Positions 8,362-20,145 of a DNA stretch of 64,000 nucleotides are shown in pieces. Positions within the stretch are counted from its first letter, which is position 1. Each line of letters starts with the position of its first letter. The notes under the pieces were generated by a model, which did not search any database, was not told the DNA's origin, and saw only the letters and a program-made list of their open reading frames with translations. A program made the translations under genes and the position numbers. This stretch comes from Microbacterium sp. SD291. GTDB taxonomy: Bacteria; Actinomycetota; Actinomycetes; Actinomycetales; Microbacteriaceae. The DNA is taken from contig NZ_JADIJR010000005.1 in the NCBI RefSeq assembly GCF_017355365.1, positions 1-64,000 of the forward strand, written 5' to 3'.

Positions 8362-9183
8362 TCAGGCCTGAGGGCCGGTCTCAGGAAGCTGGATGCGTCC
8401 GGTCCGGATGATCCGGTCGAGCAGCTGGTCGAAGTCGGCAGCCAGCTCCTGCGCCGAGTCTCCCGGCCAGATGTGCAGCGGCTTCGCCGCGCCCTGCGCC
8501 TGCTGCAGCGAGGTGCGCTCGGGCAGCTGAGGGGAGAGCACGAGCGGACCGAACATGTCGCGCAGCTCCTTGATCCGGAACTGGTGCTCGATCGACTGCG
8601 GGCGCACCCGGTTCACCACGATGCCGAGCGGCTGCAGGCGAGGGGAGAGGCCGCGGCGGATCTCCTCGATCGCGCGCAGCGCACGGTCGGCCGCGGCGAC
8701 GGAGAACAGTCCGGGCTCGGTGACGACCATGACGCGGTCGCTGGCAGCCCACGCGGTGCGGGTGAGCGCGTTGAGCGAGGGCGCGCAGTCGATCAGCACG
8801 AGGTCGTAGTCGGCCTCGACGGAGGCGAGCGCCTCCTCGAGCTTCCACACGTCGCGGACGCTCGGATGCGGCCCGTCGTAGTTGATGGCGGACGGGCTGC
8901 CGATCAGCACGTCGATCGTGCCGGGGTGCACCTTCACCCAGCCGCTGGAGGTGATCGCCTGTCGGACCACTTTCTCCTTCGGGTTCGCCAGGACGTCGGC
9001 GACGTTGAGCCGCCCGGCGACCTGGATGTCCATCCCGGTGGACACGTCGGATTGCGGGTCGAGGTCGACGACGAGCGTCCGGACACCGCGGGCGAAGGCC
9101 GCTGAGGCCAGTCCGAGTGTCACGGTCGTCTTGCCGACGCCTCCCTTGAGAGAGCTGACGCTGAGTACGTGCACGAACCCCAC
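8362..9183 (-). CDS. ParA-family ATPase, orphan (no ParB nearby)
   Basis: The 273-aa protein has a deviant Walker A motif ([19 protein letters not shown]), Walker A' (VVDLDPQSDVSTGMD) and Walker B (YDLVLIDCAPSLNAL). The C-terminus ends in LQQAQGAAKPLHIWP and an amphipathic helix. ParA/MinD/Soj ATPases cycle on DNA or membranes to place chromosomes, plasmids or protein complexes. No parB, parS-like cluster or replication gene is next to it, so a specific cargo cannot be named. A GTG at 9183 with GGAAGG 4 nt upstream is the preferred start; a second GTG at 9174 would remove three residues. It converges with the merR gene. Confidence 0.85.
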   Translation of the reverse strand: MGFVHVLSVSSLKGGVGKTTVTLGLASAAFARGVRTLVVDLDPQSDVSTGMDIQVAGRLNVADVLANPKEKVVRQAITSSGWVKVHPGTIDVLIGSPSAINYDGPHPSVRDVWKLEEALASVEADYDLVLIDCAPSLNALTRTAWAASDRVMVVTEPGLFSVAAADRALRAIEEIRRGLSPRLQPLGIVVNRVRPQSIEHQFRIKELRDMFGPLVLSPQLPERTSLQQAQGAAKPLHIWPGDSAQELAADFDQLLDRIIRTGRIQLPETGPQA

Positions 9184-9195
9184 GTTACCTTCCCC

Positions 9196-9201
9196 TAGGC
9201 T
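9196..9201 (+). promoter_or_regulatory. Possible -10 box (TAGGCT) of pyc
   Basis: TAGGCT lies in the parA/pyc divergent gap about 65 bp before the pyc ATG. No convincing -35 box was found. Confidence 0.3.
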
Positions 9202-9267
9202 GGGGGAACACTCAGCCCCGCCCCATGCGCGCCGAAAACGCCGTGCATCGAGCTCTCAGAGGTGTGC

Positions 9268-12675
<3,408 letters not shown>

Positions 12676-12742
12676 TCTTGTCCGGGCGAGGGCCGCGCAC
12701 TCAGGTGCGCACCCGAGCCCCGCACAAGCCTGGAGTGACACA

Positions 12743-14323
12743 GTGACCCCGAAGAACGCCGCAGACCCGCAGGACGATGAGTCCAGGGGGGTGCTCGACG
12801 AAGCCGCCTCCCTGGACACCGCCGGCATCGGCATCCTCGGCGGGACCGCTCAGGTGAGCGTCTCCCTGCCGGTGGAGGAGGACGACGACCTCGCAGACGA
12901 CGGCATCGTCGACGGCGAGGTCATCGCCGACCTGATCATCGATGAGCACCCCGAGCCCGAGCCCGAGGTCGAGAGCGACGACGTTCCGCCCCCTGCGCAA
13001 GAGGCCGTCATGCAGACGATCGTGATCGAGGTGCCTGCGATCGAGGAGGCCGGAGAGGCCGAGATCGCGCCAGCGAAGCCTGCGGCGGCGCCGGTGGAGC
13101 AGGAGAAGCCGGAGCCGCCGATCACGAAGGCGGCCGCTGAACCTGTCGACGTCGTGGCCGAGGAAGCAGCCGCTGCTGCCGAATTCATCGCCAGGGCGAA
13201 GGCCGACTTCGCAGCCAGGTCCGTATCCCGCCCAGCGACCGTGCCGTCACCCGCCGTGAAGAAGGAGACCAGCGCAGTGGATGCAGCGAACGAGAAGGCG
13301 ATCACCCCGCCGGCGAAGCCGGCGCGCGCAGAGGTCGCGCTCACCTCGAAGCGACTCGATGACCTCGGCGAGGCATCGAGGGAGACCGCGGACCTGCTCA
13401 CCGCAGACCGCCTCCTGGACCCGCATCAGCTGAGCAGGCCCGAGCCGGAGGGCGCGTGGAGCCACTTCCTCTACACGATCTCCGGACGCCGGATCAACAT
13501 CGGCGACGGCAGGCGGGCGCGTGAGCGCAAGGCCCTCACCACCAGGATCGCGGCCCCGCTGTCCGGCGGCGCCCGGTTCGTCCCGGTGCTGTCGCGCAAG
13601 GGCGGGGTGGGCAAGACCACGATCACCGCGCTGCTCGGCATGGCGCTGGCTGATGCCCGAGAGGACAGGGTCATCGCGGTCGACGCGAACCCCGATCGCG
13701 GCACGCTGGCCGACCGGGTCGTCCGTCCGCACCACGGAAAATCGGTGCGAGACCTCGTGCGCATCCACGACGAGGTGAAGGGGTATCACGACCTCTCCGC
13801 GATCGTCGCACGCGACGCGACGCGCCTCGACGTGCTGGCGTCCGACTCGGACCCGCGCATCGCCGAGGCCTTCAACGACAGCGACTACCGCGACGTCGCC
13901 GACGTGGCCGCCCACTACTACTCGCTGGTGCTCACCGACACCGGAACGGGCATCGTGCACTCGGTGATGTCCGCGACTCTCGATCTCGCCGACCAGATCG
14001 TCATCGTGTCAGGGCTCAGCGTCGACGAGGCGCGCCTGGCATCCGAGACCCTGACGTGGCTCGAGACCAACGGCTATGCCGAGCAGGCGCGCGAGGCGAT
14101 CGTGGTCCTCAACCAGTCCACCCCGGGTACCCCGCTCGTCCGGCTCAATGAGCTCGAAGCGCATTTCGGCACCAGGGCGAAGCAGGTGGTCCGCATGCCG
14201 TACGACGCGCAGATCGCCGGCGGCGGCACGATCGTGTTCGCGAACCTGCAGCCGGAGACGCGGATCGCCGCCCGCGAGCTCGCCGCGCTGCTCGTCGAGG
14301 GCCTCAGGGCGAAGGCCGCCTGA
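12743..14323 (+). CDS. MinD/ParA-like ATPase with a long acidic, proline/alanine-rich N-terminus
   Basis: The first 250 or so of 526 residues are low-complexity, rich in Glu, Ala and Pro, and probably disordered. The C-terminal half is a ParA/MinD ATPase with [20 protein letters not shown] (Walker A, near 288-307), [17 protein letters not shown] and [18 protein letters not shown]. The same layout (disordered N-terminus plus VDANPD-type ATPase) occurs in actinobacterial EspI-like and flagellar/septum-site proteins, but no type VII secretion genes are seen here. The GTG start has GGAG 7 nt upstream. The stop overlaps the def start by one base, so translation is coupled. Its localising role is unknown. 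Confidence 0.8.
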   Translation: MTPKNAADPQDDESRGVLDEAASLDTAGIGILGGTAQVSVSLPVEEDDDLADDGIVDGEVIADLIIDEHPEPEPEVESDDVPPPAQEAVMQTIVIEVPAIEEAGEAEIAPAKPAAAPVEQEKPEPPITKAAAEPVDVVAEEAAAAAEFIARAKADFAARSVSRPATVPSPAVKKETSAVDAANEKAITPPAKPARAEVALTSKRLDDLGEASRETADLLTADRLLDPHQLSRPEPEGAWSHFLYTISGRRINIGDGRRARERKALTTRIAAPLSGGARFVPVLSRKGGVGKTTITALLGMALADAREDRVIAVDANPDRGTLADRVVRPHHGKSVRDLVRIHDEVKGYHDLSAIVARDATRLDVLASDSDPRIAEAFNDSDYRDVADVAAHYYSLVLTDTGTGIVHSVMSATLDLADQIVIVSGLSVDEARLASETLTWLETNGYAEQAREAIVVLNQSTPGTPLVRLNELEAHFGTRAKQVVRMPYDAQIAGGGTIVFANLQPETRIAARELAALLVEGLRAKAA

Positions 14324-14814
14324 TGGCGGTCCGCGAGATCCGCGTCTTCGGCGACCCCGTTCTGCGCACCGTGTGCGCGCCGATCGATGCGATCGACGAC
14401 GGCGTCCGCGCTCTGGTGTCCGACCTGATCGACACCGTCGAGCTCCCCGGTCGCGCCGGGGTCGCCGCGAATCAGATCGGCGTCGCGCTGCGCGCGTTCA
14501 GCTACAACATCGACGGCGACGTCGGCTACGTGCTCAACCCGGTGCTGACCGAGGTTCGAGGAGAGCCGCTGCCGACGGGGGAGGGCTGCCTCTCCGTGCC
14601 GGGACTCTGGCACGACGCCCTCCGGCACCCGTGGGCGCGCGTCGAGGGCACCGACCTGGACGGCGAGCCGGTCGTGCTCGAGGGTGAGGGGCTGCTCGCG
14701 CAGGCGCTGCAGCACGAGACCGACCATCTGGACGGCAAGCTCTATCTGTCGCGCCTCGACCCGGAGACCCGGAAGGTCGCGATGCGCGAGGTGCGCGAGA
14801 GCTCCTGGTTCTGA
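14323..14814 (+). CDS. def: Peptide deformylase
   Basis: Peptide deformylase removes the N-formyl group from nascent proteins. The 163-aa protein has the three family motifs: [11 protein letters not shown] (motif 1), EGCLSVPG (motif 2, with the metal-binding Cys) and QHETDHLDG (motif 3, HExxH with two metal-binding His and the catalytic Glu). The start codon overlaps the stop of the MinD-like gene (TGATGG). Methionyl-tRNA formyltransferase, a frequent neighbour, is not present. Note VRESSWF at the C-terminus, short compared with Gram-negative enzymes. Confidence 0.95.
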   Translation: MAVREIRVFGDPVLRTVCAPIDAIDDGVRALVSDLIDTVELPGRAGVAANQIGVALRAFSYNIDGDVGYVLNPVLTEVRGEPLPTGEGCLSVPGLWHDALRHPWARVEGTDLDGEPVVLEGEGLLAQALQHETDHLDGKLYLSRLDPETRKVAMREVRESSWF

Positions 14815-14823
14815 CGCGAGATC

Positions 14824-14867
14824 GCACAGCAGAAGGGCCCCGCCGAGGCGGGGCCCTTCTGCTGTGC
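14824..14867. terminator. Bidirectional terminator between def and the acyl-CoA ligase gene
   Basis: Arms of 21 bp pair perfectly (core AGAAGGGCCCCGCC and complement). The hairpin has an A-rich start and T-containing end in both orientations, between convergent genes. Confidence 0.9.
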
Positions 14868-14884
14868 TCGTGAGTCCGAAGCGG

Positions 14885-16717
14885 TCAGCCGCCGATGGCC
14901 ACGTTCGTGGTGGAGACGGGCTCGTCGTAGATCGCCGCGACCTCATCGGCGAAATCCGTCATGATCACGTTGCGCTTGATCGACATCTTCGGGGTGAGGT
15001 GGCCTGACGCCTCGGTCCATTCGGAGCCGAGGATCGTGAACTTGCGGATCGACTCCGCCCGGGAGACACGGGTGTTCGCGGCATCCACAGCCCTCTGGAC
15101 CTCGGCGCGGACGGCTTCGTTCGTGCTCGCCTCCGCCAGTGACATGTCCGCGGGGAGGCCGTTGTTGCCGAGCCAGGTCGGCAGCATCTCCGGGTCGAGC
15201 GTCACGAGCGCGGCGATGAACGGACGACGGTCGCCGACCACGACGACCTGGCCCACGATCGGGTTCGAGCGGATCGGATCCTCGAGTGCCGCGGGGGCGA
15301 CGTTCTTGCCGCCGGCAGTGACGATGATCTCCTTCTTGCGGCCGGTGACGGTGAGGAAGCCCTCCGTGTCGAAGCTGCCGATGTCGCCGGTGCGGAACCA
15401 GCCGCCCTCGCTGAAGACCTCGGCGGTCGCCTGCGGGTTGTTCCAGTACTCCTTGAAGACGTTGATGCCGCGCACCTCGATCTCGCCGTCGTCCGCAAGG
15501 CGCACGCCGACACCGGGGAGAGCGGGCCCGACGGTGCCGATCTTCGACTTGTCTGCGAGGTTCACGGTCGCAGGAGCCGTGGTCTCTGTAAGTCCGTAGC
15601 CCTCGAGGATGACGACGCCCAGGCTGTGGAAGAAGTGGCCGAGGCGCGCCCCGAGCGGTGCGGAGCCGGACACCGCGTACGCGATGTTCCCGCCCATCGC
15701 GGTGCGCAGCTTGCTGTAGACGAGCTTGTCGAACAGCGCGAACTTGAGCTTGAGACCGAGGGGGACCTTCTTGCCCTCCTCGAGGAGCTTCGAGTGCTCG
15801 ATCGCCGCCGCCGCCGCGGTGCGGAAGATCTTGCCCTTGCCGCCTGCCTCGGCCTTCTGCTCCGCCGAGTTGTAGACCTTCTCGAACACGCGGGGGACGG
15901 CGAGCAGGAAGGTCGGCTTGAACGAGCCGAGCGCCGGCAGCAGCTGCTTGGTGTCGGGCTGGTGGCCGGTGCGGACACCCGCATGGATGTCGAGGATCGA
16001 GATGAAGCGGGCGAACACATGCGCGGTCGTGATGAACAGCAGCGTGGAGGCGCCGGGCATCGTGAGCACGGCGTCGAGCGCCTTGGCCGAGTTGCGGCAC
16101 AGCTCGACGAAGTTGCTGTGCGTGAGCACGCAGCCCTTGGGGCGTCCGGTCGAGCCGGAGGTGTAGATGAGCGTCGCGATGTCCGAGCCGATCGCGAGAT
16201 TGCGGCGGCGCTCGATCTCGGCATCCGTCACGTTCGCACCCTGGGCCACGAGCGCGTCGAGCGCTCCGAGATGCAGCTGCCAGACATCGCGGACGAGGGG
16301 AATGTCTCCGCGGACCTCGTCGACGCGGGCGAAGTGCTCGGGTGACTCGACCATCAGCGCGATCGCGCCGGAGTCCTCCATGATCCACTGGATCTGCGCG
16401 GGGGAGCTGCTCTCGTAGATCGGGACCATCACCGCACCGGCGTAGAACAGGGCGAAGTCGACCAGCGTCCACTCGTATGTCGTGCGCGCCAGGAAGCCGA
16501 CCTTCTCGCCGGGCTGGATGCCTGCGGCGGCGAAGCCCTTCGCCAGTGCTATCACCGCCGTCTGGAAGTCGGCGGCGGTGATGTCGCGCCAGCCGTCGCC
16601 TTCCGGCACGGAGAACAGGGCGCGATCGGGGGTCGCCTCGACGCGCTTCACCAGGAGATCGGTGATGTTGGCGTCGGGGTCGGCGGGGACGATCGCAGGG
16701 ACTTCGAACTGGACCAC
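14885..16717 (-). CDS. Long-chain fatty-acid-CoA ligase (AMP-forming)
   Basis: The enzyme activates fatty acids to acyl-CoA via an acyl-adenylate. The 610-aa protein has the adenylate-forming motifs TLIYTSGSTGRPKGCVLTHS (A3), LEGYGLTETTAP (A5), GWFRTGDIGSFDTEGFLTVT (A7) and GRKKEIIVTAGGKNVAP (A8). It resembles the FadD15-type, membrane-associated long-chain ligases of actinobacteria. A GTG start with AAGGAG about 5 nt upstream is clear. It is transcribed divergently from a lysophosphatidate-type acyltransferase gene, so both may serve membrane lipid assembly. The chain length of the substrate cannot be read from the sequence. Confidence 0.93.
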   Translation of the reverse strand: MVQFEVPAIVPADPDANITDLLVKRVEATPDRALFSVPEGDGWRDITAADFQTAVIALAKGFAAAGIQPGEKVGFLARTTYEWTLVDFALFYAGAVMVPIYESSSPAQIQWIMEDSGAIALMVESPEHFARVDEVRGDIPLVRDVWQLHLGALDALVAQGANVTDAEIERRRNLAIGSDIATLIYTSGSTGRPKGCVLTHSNFVELCRNSAKALDAVLTMPGASTLLFITTAHVFARFISILDIHAGVRTGHQPDTKQLLPALGSFKPTFLLAVPRVFEKVYNSAEQKAEAGGKGKIFRTAAAAAIEHSKLLEEGKKVPLGLKLKFALFDKLVYSKLRTAMGGNIAYAVSGSAPLGARLGHFFHSLGVVILEGYGLTETTAPATVNLADKSKIGTVGPALPGVGVRLADDGEIEVRGINVFKEYWNNPQATAEVFSEGGWFRTGDIGSFDTEGFLTVTGRKKEIIVTAGGKNVAPAALEDPIRSNPIVGQVVVVGDRRPFIAALVTLDPEMLPTWLGNNGLPADMSLAEASTNEAVRAEVQRAVDAANTRVSRAESIRKFTILGSEWTEASGHLTPKMSIKRNVIMTDFADEVAAIYDEPVSTTNVAIGG

Positions 16718-16853
16718 GGCAGCTCCTTCGGTACCGGTCGGACACGGGTCTCCCCGAGTCTACGCCATGGGATTCAGTCGCACTTGCTTTGAGACTGAGT
16801 CGCAATCTCGGAGAGTCGAGAGCGGACACCGGGACGGATGCCGGCCACGGCGC

Positions 16854-16859
16854 TAGACT
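16854..16859 (+). promoter_or_regulatory. -10 box (TAGACT) of the plsC-like gene
   Basis: TAGACT lies 8 nt before the ATG at 16868. This decides that start over an in-frame ATG at 16838, which lies upstream of the box. Confidence 0.5.
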
Positions 16860-16867
16860 TCACCTCG

Positions 16868-17566
16868 ATGTTCTACTGGCTGATGAAGTACGTCGCGATC
16901 GGCCCCGTGGTCAAGGCGATCTTCCGCCCCTGGGTCGTGGGGCGCGGCAACGTGCCCGCGAGCGGCGCGGCGATCCTCGCCAGCAATCATCTCTCGTTCG
17001 CGGACTCGATCTTCCTGCCCCTGATGATCGACCGGCCGATGTCGTTCCTCGCCAAGAGCGACTACTTCACCGGTCGCGGCCTCAAGGGCTGGGCGACCAA
17101 GTTCTTCATGAGCGCCACCGGCCAGATCCCGATCGACCGCTCCGGCGGCAAGGCCTCTGAGGCCTCGCTGAACACCGGACTGCAGGTGCTCGGGCGAGGC
17201 GACCTCCTCGGCATCTATCCCGAGGGGACGCGGAGTCCCGACGGCAGGCTGTACCGCGGACGCACCGGCATCGCGCGCATGGCGCTGGAGGCGAAGGTCC
17301 CCGTCGTCCCCGTGATCATGGTCGACACCGACACCGCGATGCCGATCGGGCAGCGCATCCCCAACGTGATGCGGGTCGGGATAGTGATCGGGGAGCCGCT
17401 GGACTTCTCGCGCTACGTCGGGATGGAGAACGACCGCTACATCCTGCGCTCGGTCACCGACGAGATCATGGTGGCCCTGCAGCGGCTGGGGGAGCAGCAG
17501 TACGACGACGTCTACGCGTCGACAGTGAAGGACCGGCTTCCGCTGCGCGTCACACGGCGCTCCTGA
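16868..17566 (+). CDS. plsC: 1-acyl-sn-glycerol-3-phosphate acyltransferase family protein
   Basis: The enzyme transfers an acyl chain to lysophosphatidic acid or a related acceptor at the membrane. The 232-aa protein contains the HX4D catalytic motif as NHLSFADSIFL and the acceptor-binding motif YPEGTRSPDGRL, followed by VPVVPVIMV, the usual order for PlsC. The first hydrophobic segment (MFYWLMKYVAIG) is likely a membrane anchor. The start follows from the -10 box, giving an essentially leaderless message. The family also includes acyltransferases for other lipids such as mannosylated phosphoinositides, so substrate specificity is inferred. Confidence 0.87.
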   Translation: MFYWLMKYVAIGPVVKAIFRPWVVGRGNVPASGAAILASNHLSFADSIFLPLMIDRPMSFLAKSDYFTGRGLKGWATKFFMSATGQIPIDRSGGKASEASLNTGLQVLGRGDLLGIYPEGTRSPDGRLYRGRTGIARMALEAKVPVVPVIMVDTDTAMPIGQRIPNVMRVGIVIGEPLDFSRYVGMENDRYILRSVTDEIMVALQRLGEQQYDDVYASTVKDRLPLRVTRRS

Positions 17567-17591
17567 GCGTCTCGGCATCCCGCGCGACCAC

Positions 17592-17597
17592 TAGGCT
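17592..17597 (+). promoter_or_regulatory. -10 box (TAGGCT) of aroG
   Basis: TAGGCT ends 7 nt before the aroG ATG at 17605. There is no ribosome binding site. Confidence 0.45.
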
Positions 17598-17604
17598 TGA
17601 GGGC

Positions 17605-18945
17605 ATGCTCCCGCACCACATCGACGCCCTTGACGCGTGGCGCTCGCTCCCGATCAAGCAGCAGCCCCAGTGGCCGGACGCCGACCGTGTCGCCGAGGTC
17701 TCCTCGCGCATCGGCGCGCTCCCGCCGCTCGTGTTCGCCGGTGAGGTCGACAACCTTCGCGAGCGTCTCGCCCGCGCGGCCTCGGGCCGGGCGTTCCTGC
17801 TTCAGGGCGGCGACTGCGCCGAGACCTTCGCCGGTGCGACCGCCGACCAGATCCGCAACCGCATCAAGACCGTGCTGCAGATGGCCGTCGTGCTCACGTA
17901 CGGCGCGTCTATGCCGGTGGTGAAGATGGGCCGCATGGCCGGTCAGTTCGCCAAGCCGCGTTCGAGCGACAACGAGACCAGAGGCGACGTCACGCTGCCC
18001 GCCTACCGCGGCGACATCGTGAACGGCTACGACTTCACCGAGGGCTCCCGCCAGGCCGACCCCGCCCGTCTCCTGCAGGGATACCACACGGCGGCGTCGA
18101 CGCTGAACCTGATCCGCGCCTTCACTCAGGGCGGTTTCGCGGACCTCCGCGAGGTGCACTCCTGGAACAAGGGCTTCGCGCAGAACCCGGCGAACCAGCG
18201 TTACGAGCGCATGGCCGCCGAGATCGACCGGGCCATCAAGTTCATGGAGGCGGCAGGCGCCGACTTCGATGAGCTCAAGCGCGTCGAGTTCTTCACCGGC
18301 CACGAGGGCCTGCTGATGGACTACGAGCGCCCGATGACGCGCATCGACTCGCGCACCGACACCCCGTACAACACGTCGGCGCACTTCCTCTGGATCGGGG
18401 AGCGCACGCGCGACCTCGACGGCGCTCACGTCGACTACTTCTCCAAGATCCGCAACCCCATCGGCGTGAAGCTCGGGCCCACGACGACGCCGGAGACCGC
18501 GCTCGCCCTGATCGACAAGCTCGACCCGGAGCGCGAGCCCGGCCGGCTCACCTTCATCACGCGCATGGGCGCAGGGAAGATCCGCGACGCGCTGCCGCCG
18601 CTGCTGGAGGCCGTCCGCGACTCCGGCGCGCAGCCGCTCTGGGTCACCGACCCGATGCACGGCAACGGCATCACGACGCCCACCGGCTACAAGACCCGTC
18701 GCTTCGACGACGTGGTCGACGAGGTCCGCGGCTTCTTCGAGGCGCACCGCGCCGTCGGCACGTTCCCCGGCGGCATCCACGTCGAGCTCACGGGTGACGA
18801 CGTCACCGAGTGCCTCGGCGGGTCGGAGCAGATCGACGAAGAGGGCCTCGCCACCCGCTACGAGAGCCTGTGCGATCCGCGACTGAACCACATGCAGAGC
18901 CTCGAGCTCGCGTTCCTCGTGGCTGAGGAGCTCGAGAAGCGCTGA
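17605..18945 (+). CDS. aroG: 3-deoxy-7-phosphoheptulonate synthase, class II
   Basis: DAHP synthase joins phosphoenolpyruvate and erythrose 4-phosphate, the first step to aromatic amino acids. The 446-aa sequence is of the plant/actinobacterial class II type: LLQGGDCAETFAG holds the metal-binding Cys, KMGRMAGQFAKPRS binds phosphate, and VTDPMHGNG plus GGIHVELTGDDVTEC complete the active site. Length and motifs match M. tuberculosis AroG (Rv2178c), which lies near pknL, as it does here. In mycobacteria the enzyme forms a complex with chorismate mutase; none is encoded next to it. Start predicted leaderless. Confidence 0.96.
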   Translation: MLPHHIDALDAWRSLPIKQQPQWPDADRVAEVSSRIGALPPLVFAGEVDNLRERLARAASGRAFLLQGGDCAETFAGATADQIRNRIKTVLQMAVVLTYGASMPVVKMGRMAGQFAKPRSSDNETRGDVTLPAYRGDIVNGYDFTEGSRQADPARLLQGYHTAASTLNLIRAFTQGGFADLREVHSWNKGFAQNPANQRYERMAAEIDRAIKFMEAAGADFDELKRVEFFTGHEGLLMDYERPMTRIDSRTDTPYNTSAHFLWIGERTRDLDGAHVDYFSKIRNPIGVKLGPTTTPETALALIDKLDPEREPGRLTFITRMGAGKIRDALPPLLEAVRDSGAQPLWVTDPMHGNGITTPTGYKTRRFDDVVDEVRGFFEAHRAVGTFPGGIHVELTGDDVTECLGGSEQIDEEGLATRYESLCDPRLNHMQSLELAFLVAEELEKR

Positions 18946-18967
18946 CCCCCGCGGCTCGCGCCCCGCG

Positions 18968-19034
18968 GCCCGCGAGACTTCACGAATGTCATCGAATCAG
19001 CCTGATTCCGTGACATTCGTGAAGTCTCGCGGGC
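18968..19034. repeat. 67-nt palindromic element, copy A
   Basis: Perfect 24-nt arms (18968-18991 and 19011-19034; core GCGAGACTTCACGAATGTCA) surround a 19-nt loop. The loop holds a second inverted repeat, GAATCAG-C-CTGATTC. The whole unit is an almost complete palindrome. A second copy lies at 20054-20120, on the other side of the gene between them. Confidence 0.95.
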
Positions 19035-19039
19035 TGGGC

Positions 19040-19048
19040 TGTGGATAA
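19040..19048 (-). promoter_or_regulatory. Isolated perfect DnaA box (TTATCCACA)
   Basis: TGTGGATAA on the plus strand is the exact consensus DnaA box on the minus strand. It is a single copy 6 bp after palindrome A. No cluster of boxes or AT-rich region is nearby, so this is not an origin. Confidence 0.35.
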
Positions 19049-19087
19049 CGTCAGCGCGCGAGGAGGGACGCTCGGCAGAATCAGCGG

Positions 19088-20053
19088 ATGCTGCGACGCA
19101 ATCCGCTTCCCGATTCACTGACGCCCCATGCTTTCCGCTTCGACGATGCTGTCGGCGCGGGGATCGCCCGAAGCAGGCTTCGCGCTGACGACATCGTGCA
19201 TGCCCACCACGGCGTCTACGGGCAGCGCACGGATGCGGAGAATCTGCTCGATCGCTGCCTCCGGCTCGCCCTCGTGTTCGACGGATCATGCGCTTTCAGT
19301 CATCTGACGGCCGCGCGGCTGTGGGGGATACCACTGCCTTTCCGTTGGACGCCCGAGGAACCGCTGCATGCCATCGCGGATGCCGGCGCCGCCCCTGTCA
19401 GACGTCCGGGCGTCATCGGATGGGAGACCGGTGACGAGCTCGGGCGTACCGTCCACCTCGGCGTGCCGATCATGCAGCCCGCAGAGGTGTGGTGCCAGCT
19501 CGCGATGCCCGGCGCCACCGGCACCGACGAGTCGGGACGGCGTCGGAGTCTCAGCTCGGCGTGGCTCGTCGCTGTGGGAGACTATCTGCTCACCGGACCG
19601 AAGGTCGACGGCATTCGTGTTCCGCTCTGCACTCGCGAGCACCTGATCGCAGCCCTCGCCCGGCACAAGGGCAAGCGCGGCGTGAGGAACGCCCGGGCGG
19701 CGATCGACCGCATGCGCGCGCCAGTCCACTCCCCGAGGGAGACGCTCCTGCGGCTGGCGCTGGTCGACCACGGACTGCCGGAGCCCGAGGTGCAGCTCGA
19801 GGTGCTCACGGCCGACGGCATCCGTCATGGTGATCTCGGATATCGGAAGGCGCGCCTGCTGATCGAGTACCAGGGAGACCACCACAGGACCGATCGTGCG
19901 CAGTGGCTGGAGGATCTCACGCGCACGCAGCTGTTCGAGGATGCCGGGTACCGAGTGATACTCGCAGGTGCCGCAGATCTCGAGCCCTCCGGCATCCGCT
20001 CTCTCGCCGAGCGGATCCGCCGCGCCCTCCGCGCCCGAGACTTCGGCGGATGA
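19088..20053 (+). CDS. AbiEi-like N-domain plus DUF559/Vsr-like nuclease-fold protein
   Basis: The 321-aa protein has an N-terminal segment (GIARSRLRADDIVHAHHGVY) like the winged-helix start of AbiEi-type antitoxins, a middle region (AFSHLTAARLWGIPLP) typical of the same group, and a C-terminal PD-(D/E)xK-like core. The core reads HGDLGYRKARLLIEYQGDHH, then AQWLEDLTRTQLFEDAGYRV, with Asp and Glu-x-Gln as candidate metal ligands. Such DUF559 genes are frequent, patchily distributed and uncharacterised in actinobacteria. No toxin partner gene is adjacent. Palindromes lie on both sides, the downstream one starting at the base after the stop codon. The start is uncertain: AGGAGG lies about 20 nt upstream of the ATG. 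Confidence 0.75.
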   Translation: MLRRNPLPDSLTPHAFRFDDAVGAGIARSRLRADDIVHAHHGVYGQRTDAENLLDRCLRLALVFDGSCAFSHLTAARLWGIPLPFRWTPEEPLHAIADAGAAPVRRPGVIGWETGDELGRTVHLGVPIMQPAEVWCQLAMPGATGTDESGRRRSLSSAWLVAVGDYLLTGPKVDGIRVPLCTREHLIAALARHKGKRGVRNARAAIDRMRAPVHSPRETLLRLALVDHGLPEPEVQLEVLTADGIRHGDLGYRKARLLIEYQGDHHRTDRAQWLEDLTRTQLFEDAGYRVILAGAADLEPSGIRSLAERIRRALRARDFGG

Positions 20054-20120
20054 GCCCGCGAGACTTCGCAGATGTCATGAAATCCGACCGAAAACGTGAC
20101 ATTCGTGAAGTCTCGCGGGC
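20054..20120. repeat. 67-nt palindromic element, copy B
   Basis: It has the same overall length, arm length and 19-nt loop length as copy A. The right arm (20097-20120) is identical to that of copy A. The left arm (20054-20077) differs at three adjacent positions, and the loop sequence has diverged. It begins directly after the stop codon of the DUF559 gene. Confidence 0.9.
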
Positions 20121-20145
20121 TGGCGGGCTGGGGGGAGTGCTCGAG

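Noticed and set aside
12695..12710. GCGCAC-TCAG-GTGCGC hairpin after pyc
   Set aside because: Only 6 bp, no T tract, and downstream of a likely promoter. Too weak to call a terminator.
19040..19048. Replication origin at the DnaA box
   Set aside because: A single box without a cluster, AT-rich unwinding element, dnaA, dnaN or parABS genes is not an origin.
19088..20053. Complete toxin-antitoxin pair
   Set aside because: Only the AbiEi-like N-domain/DUF559 fusion is present. No AbiEii-type nucleotidyltransferase toxin gene is adjacent.
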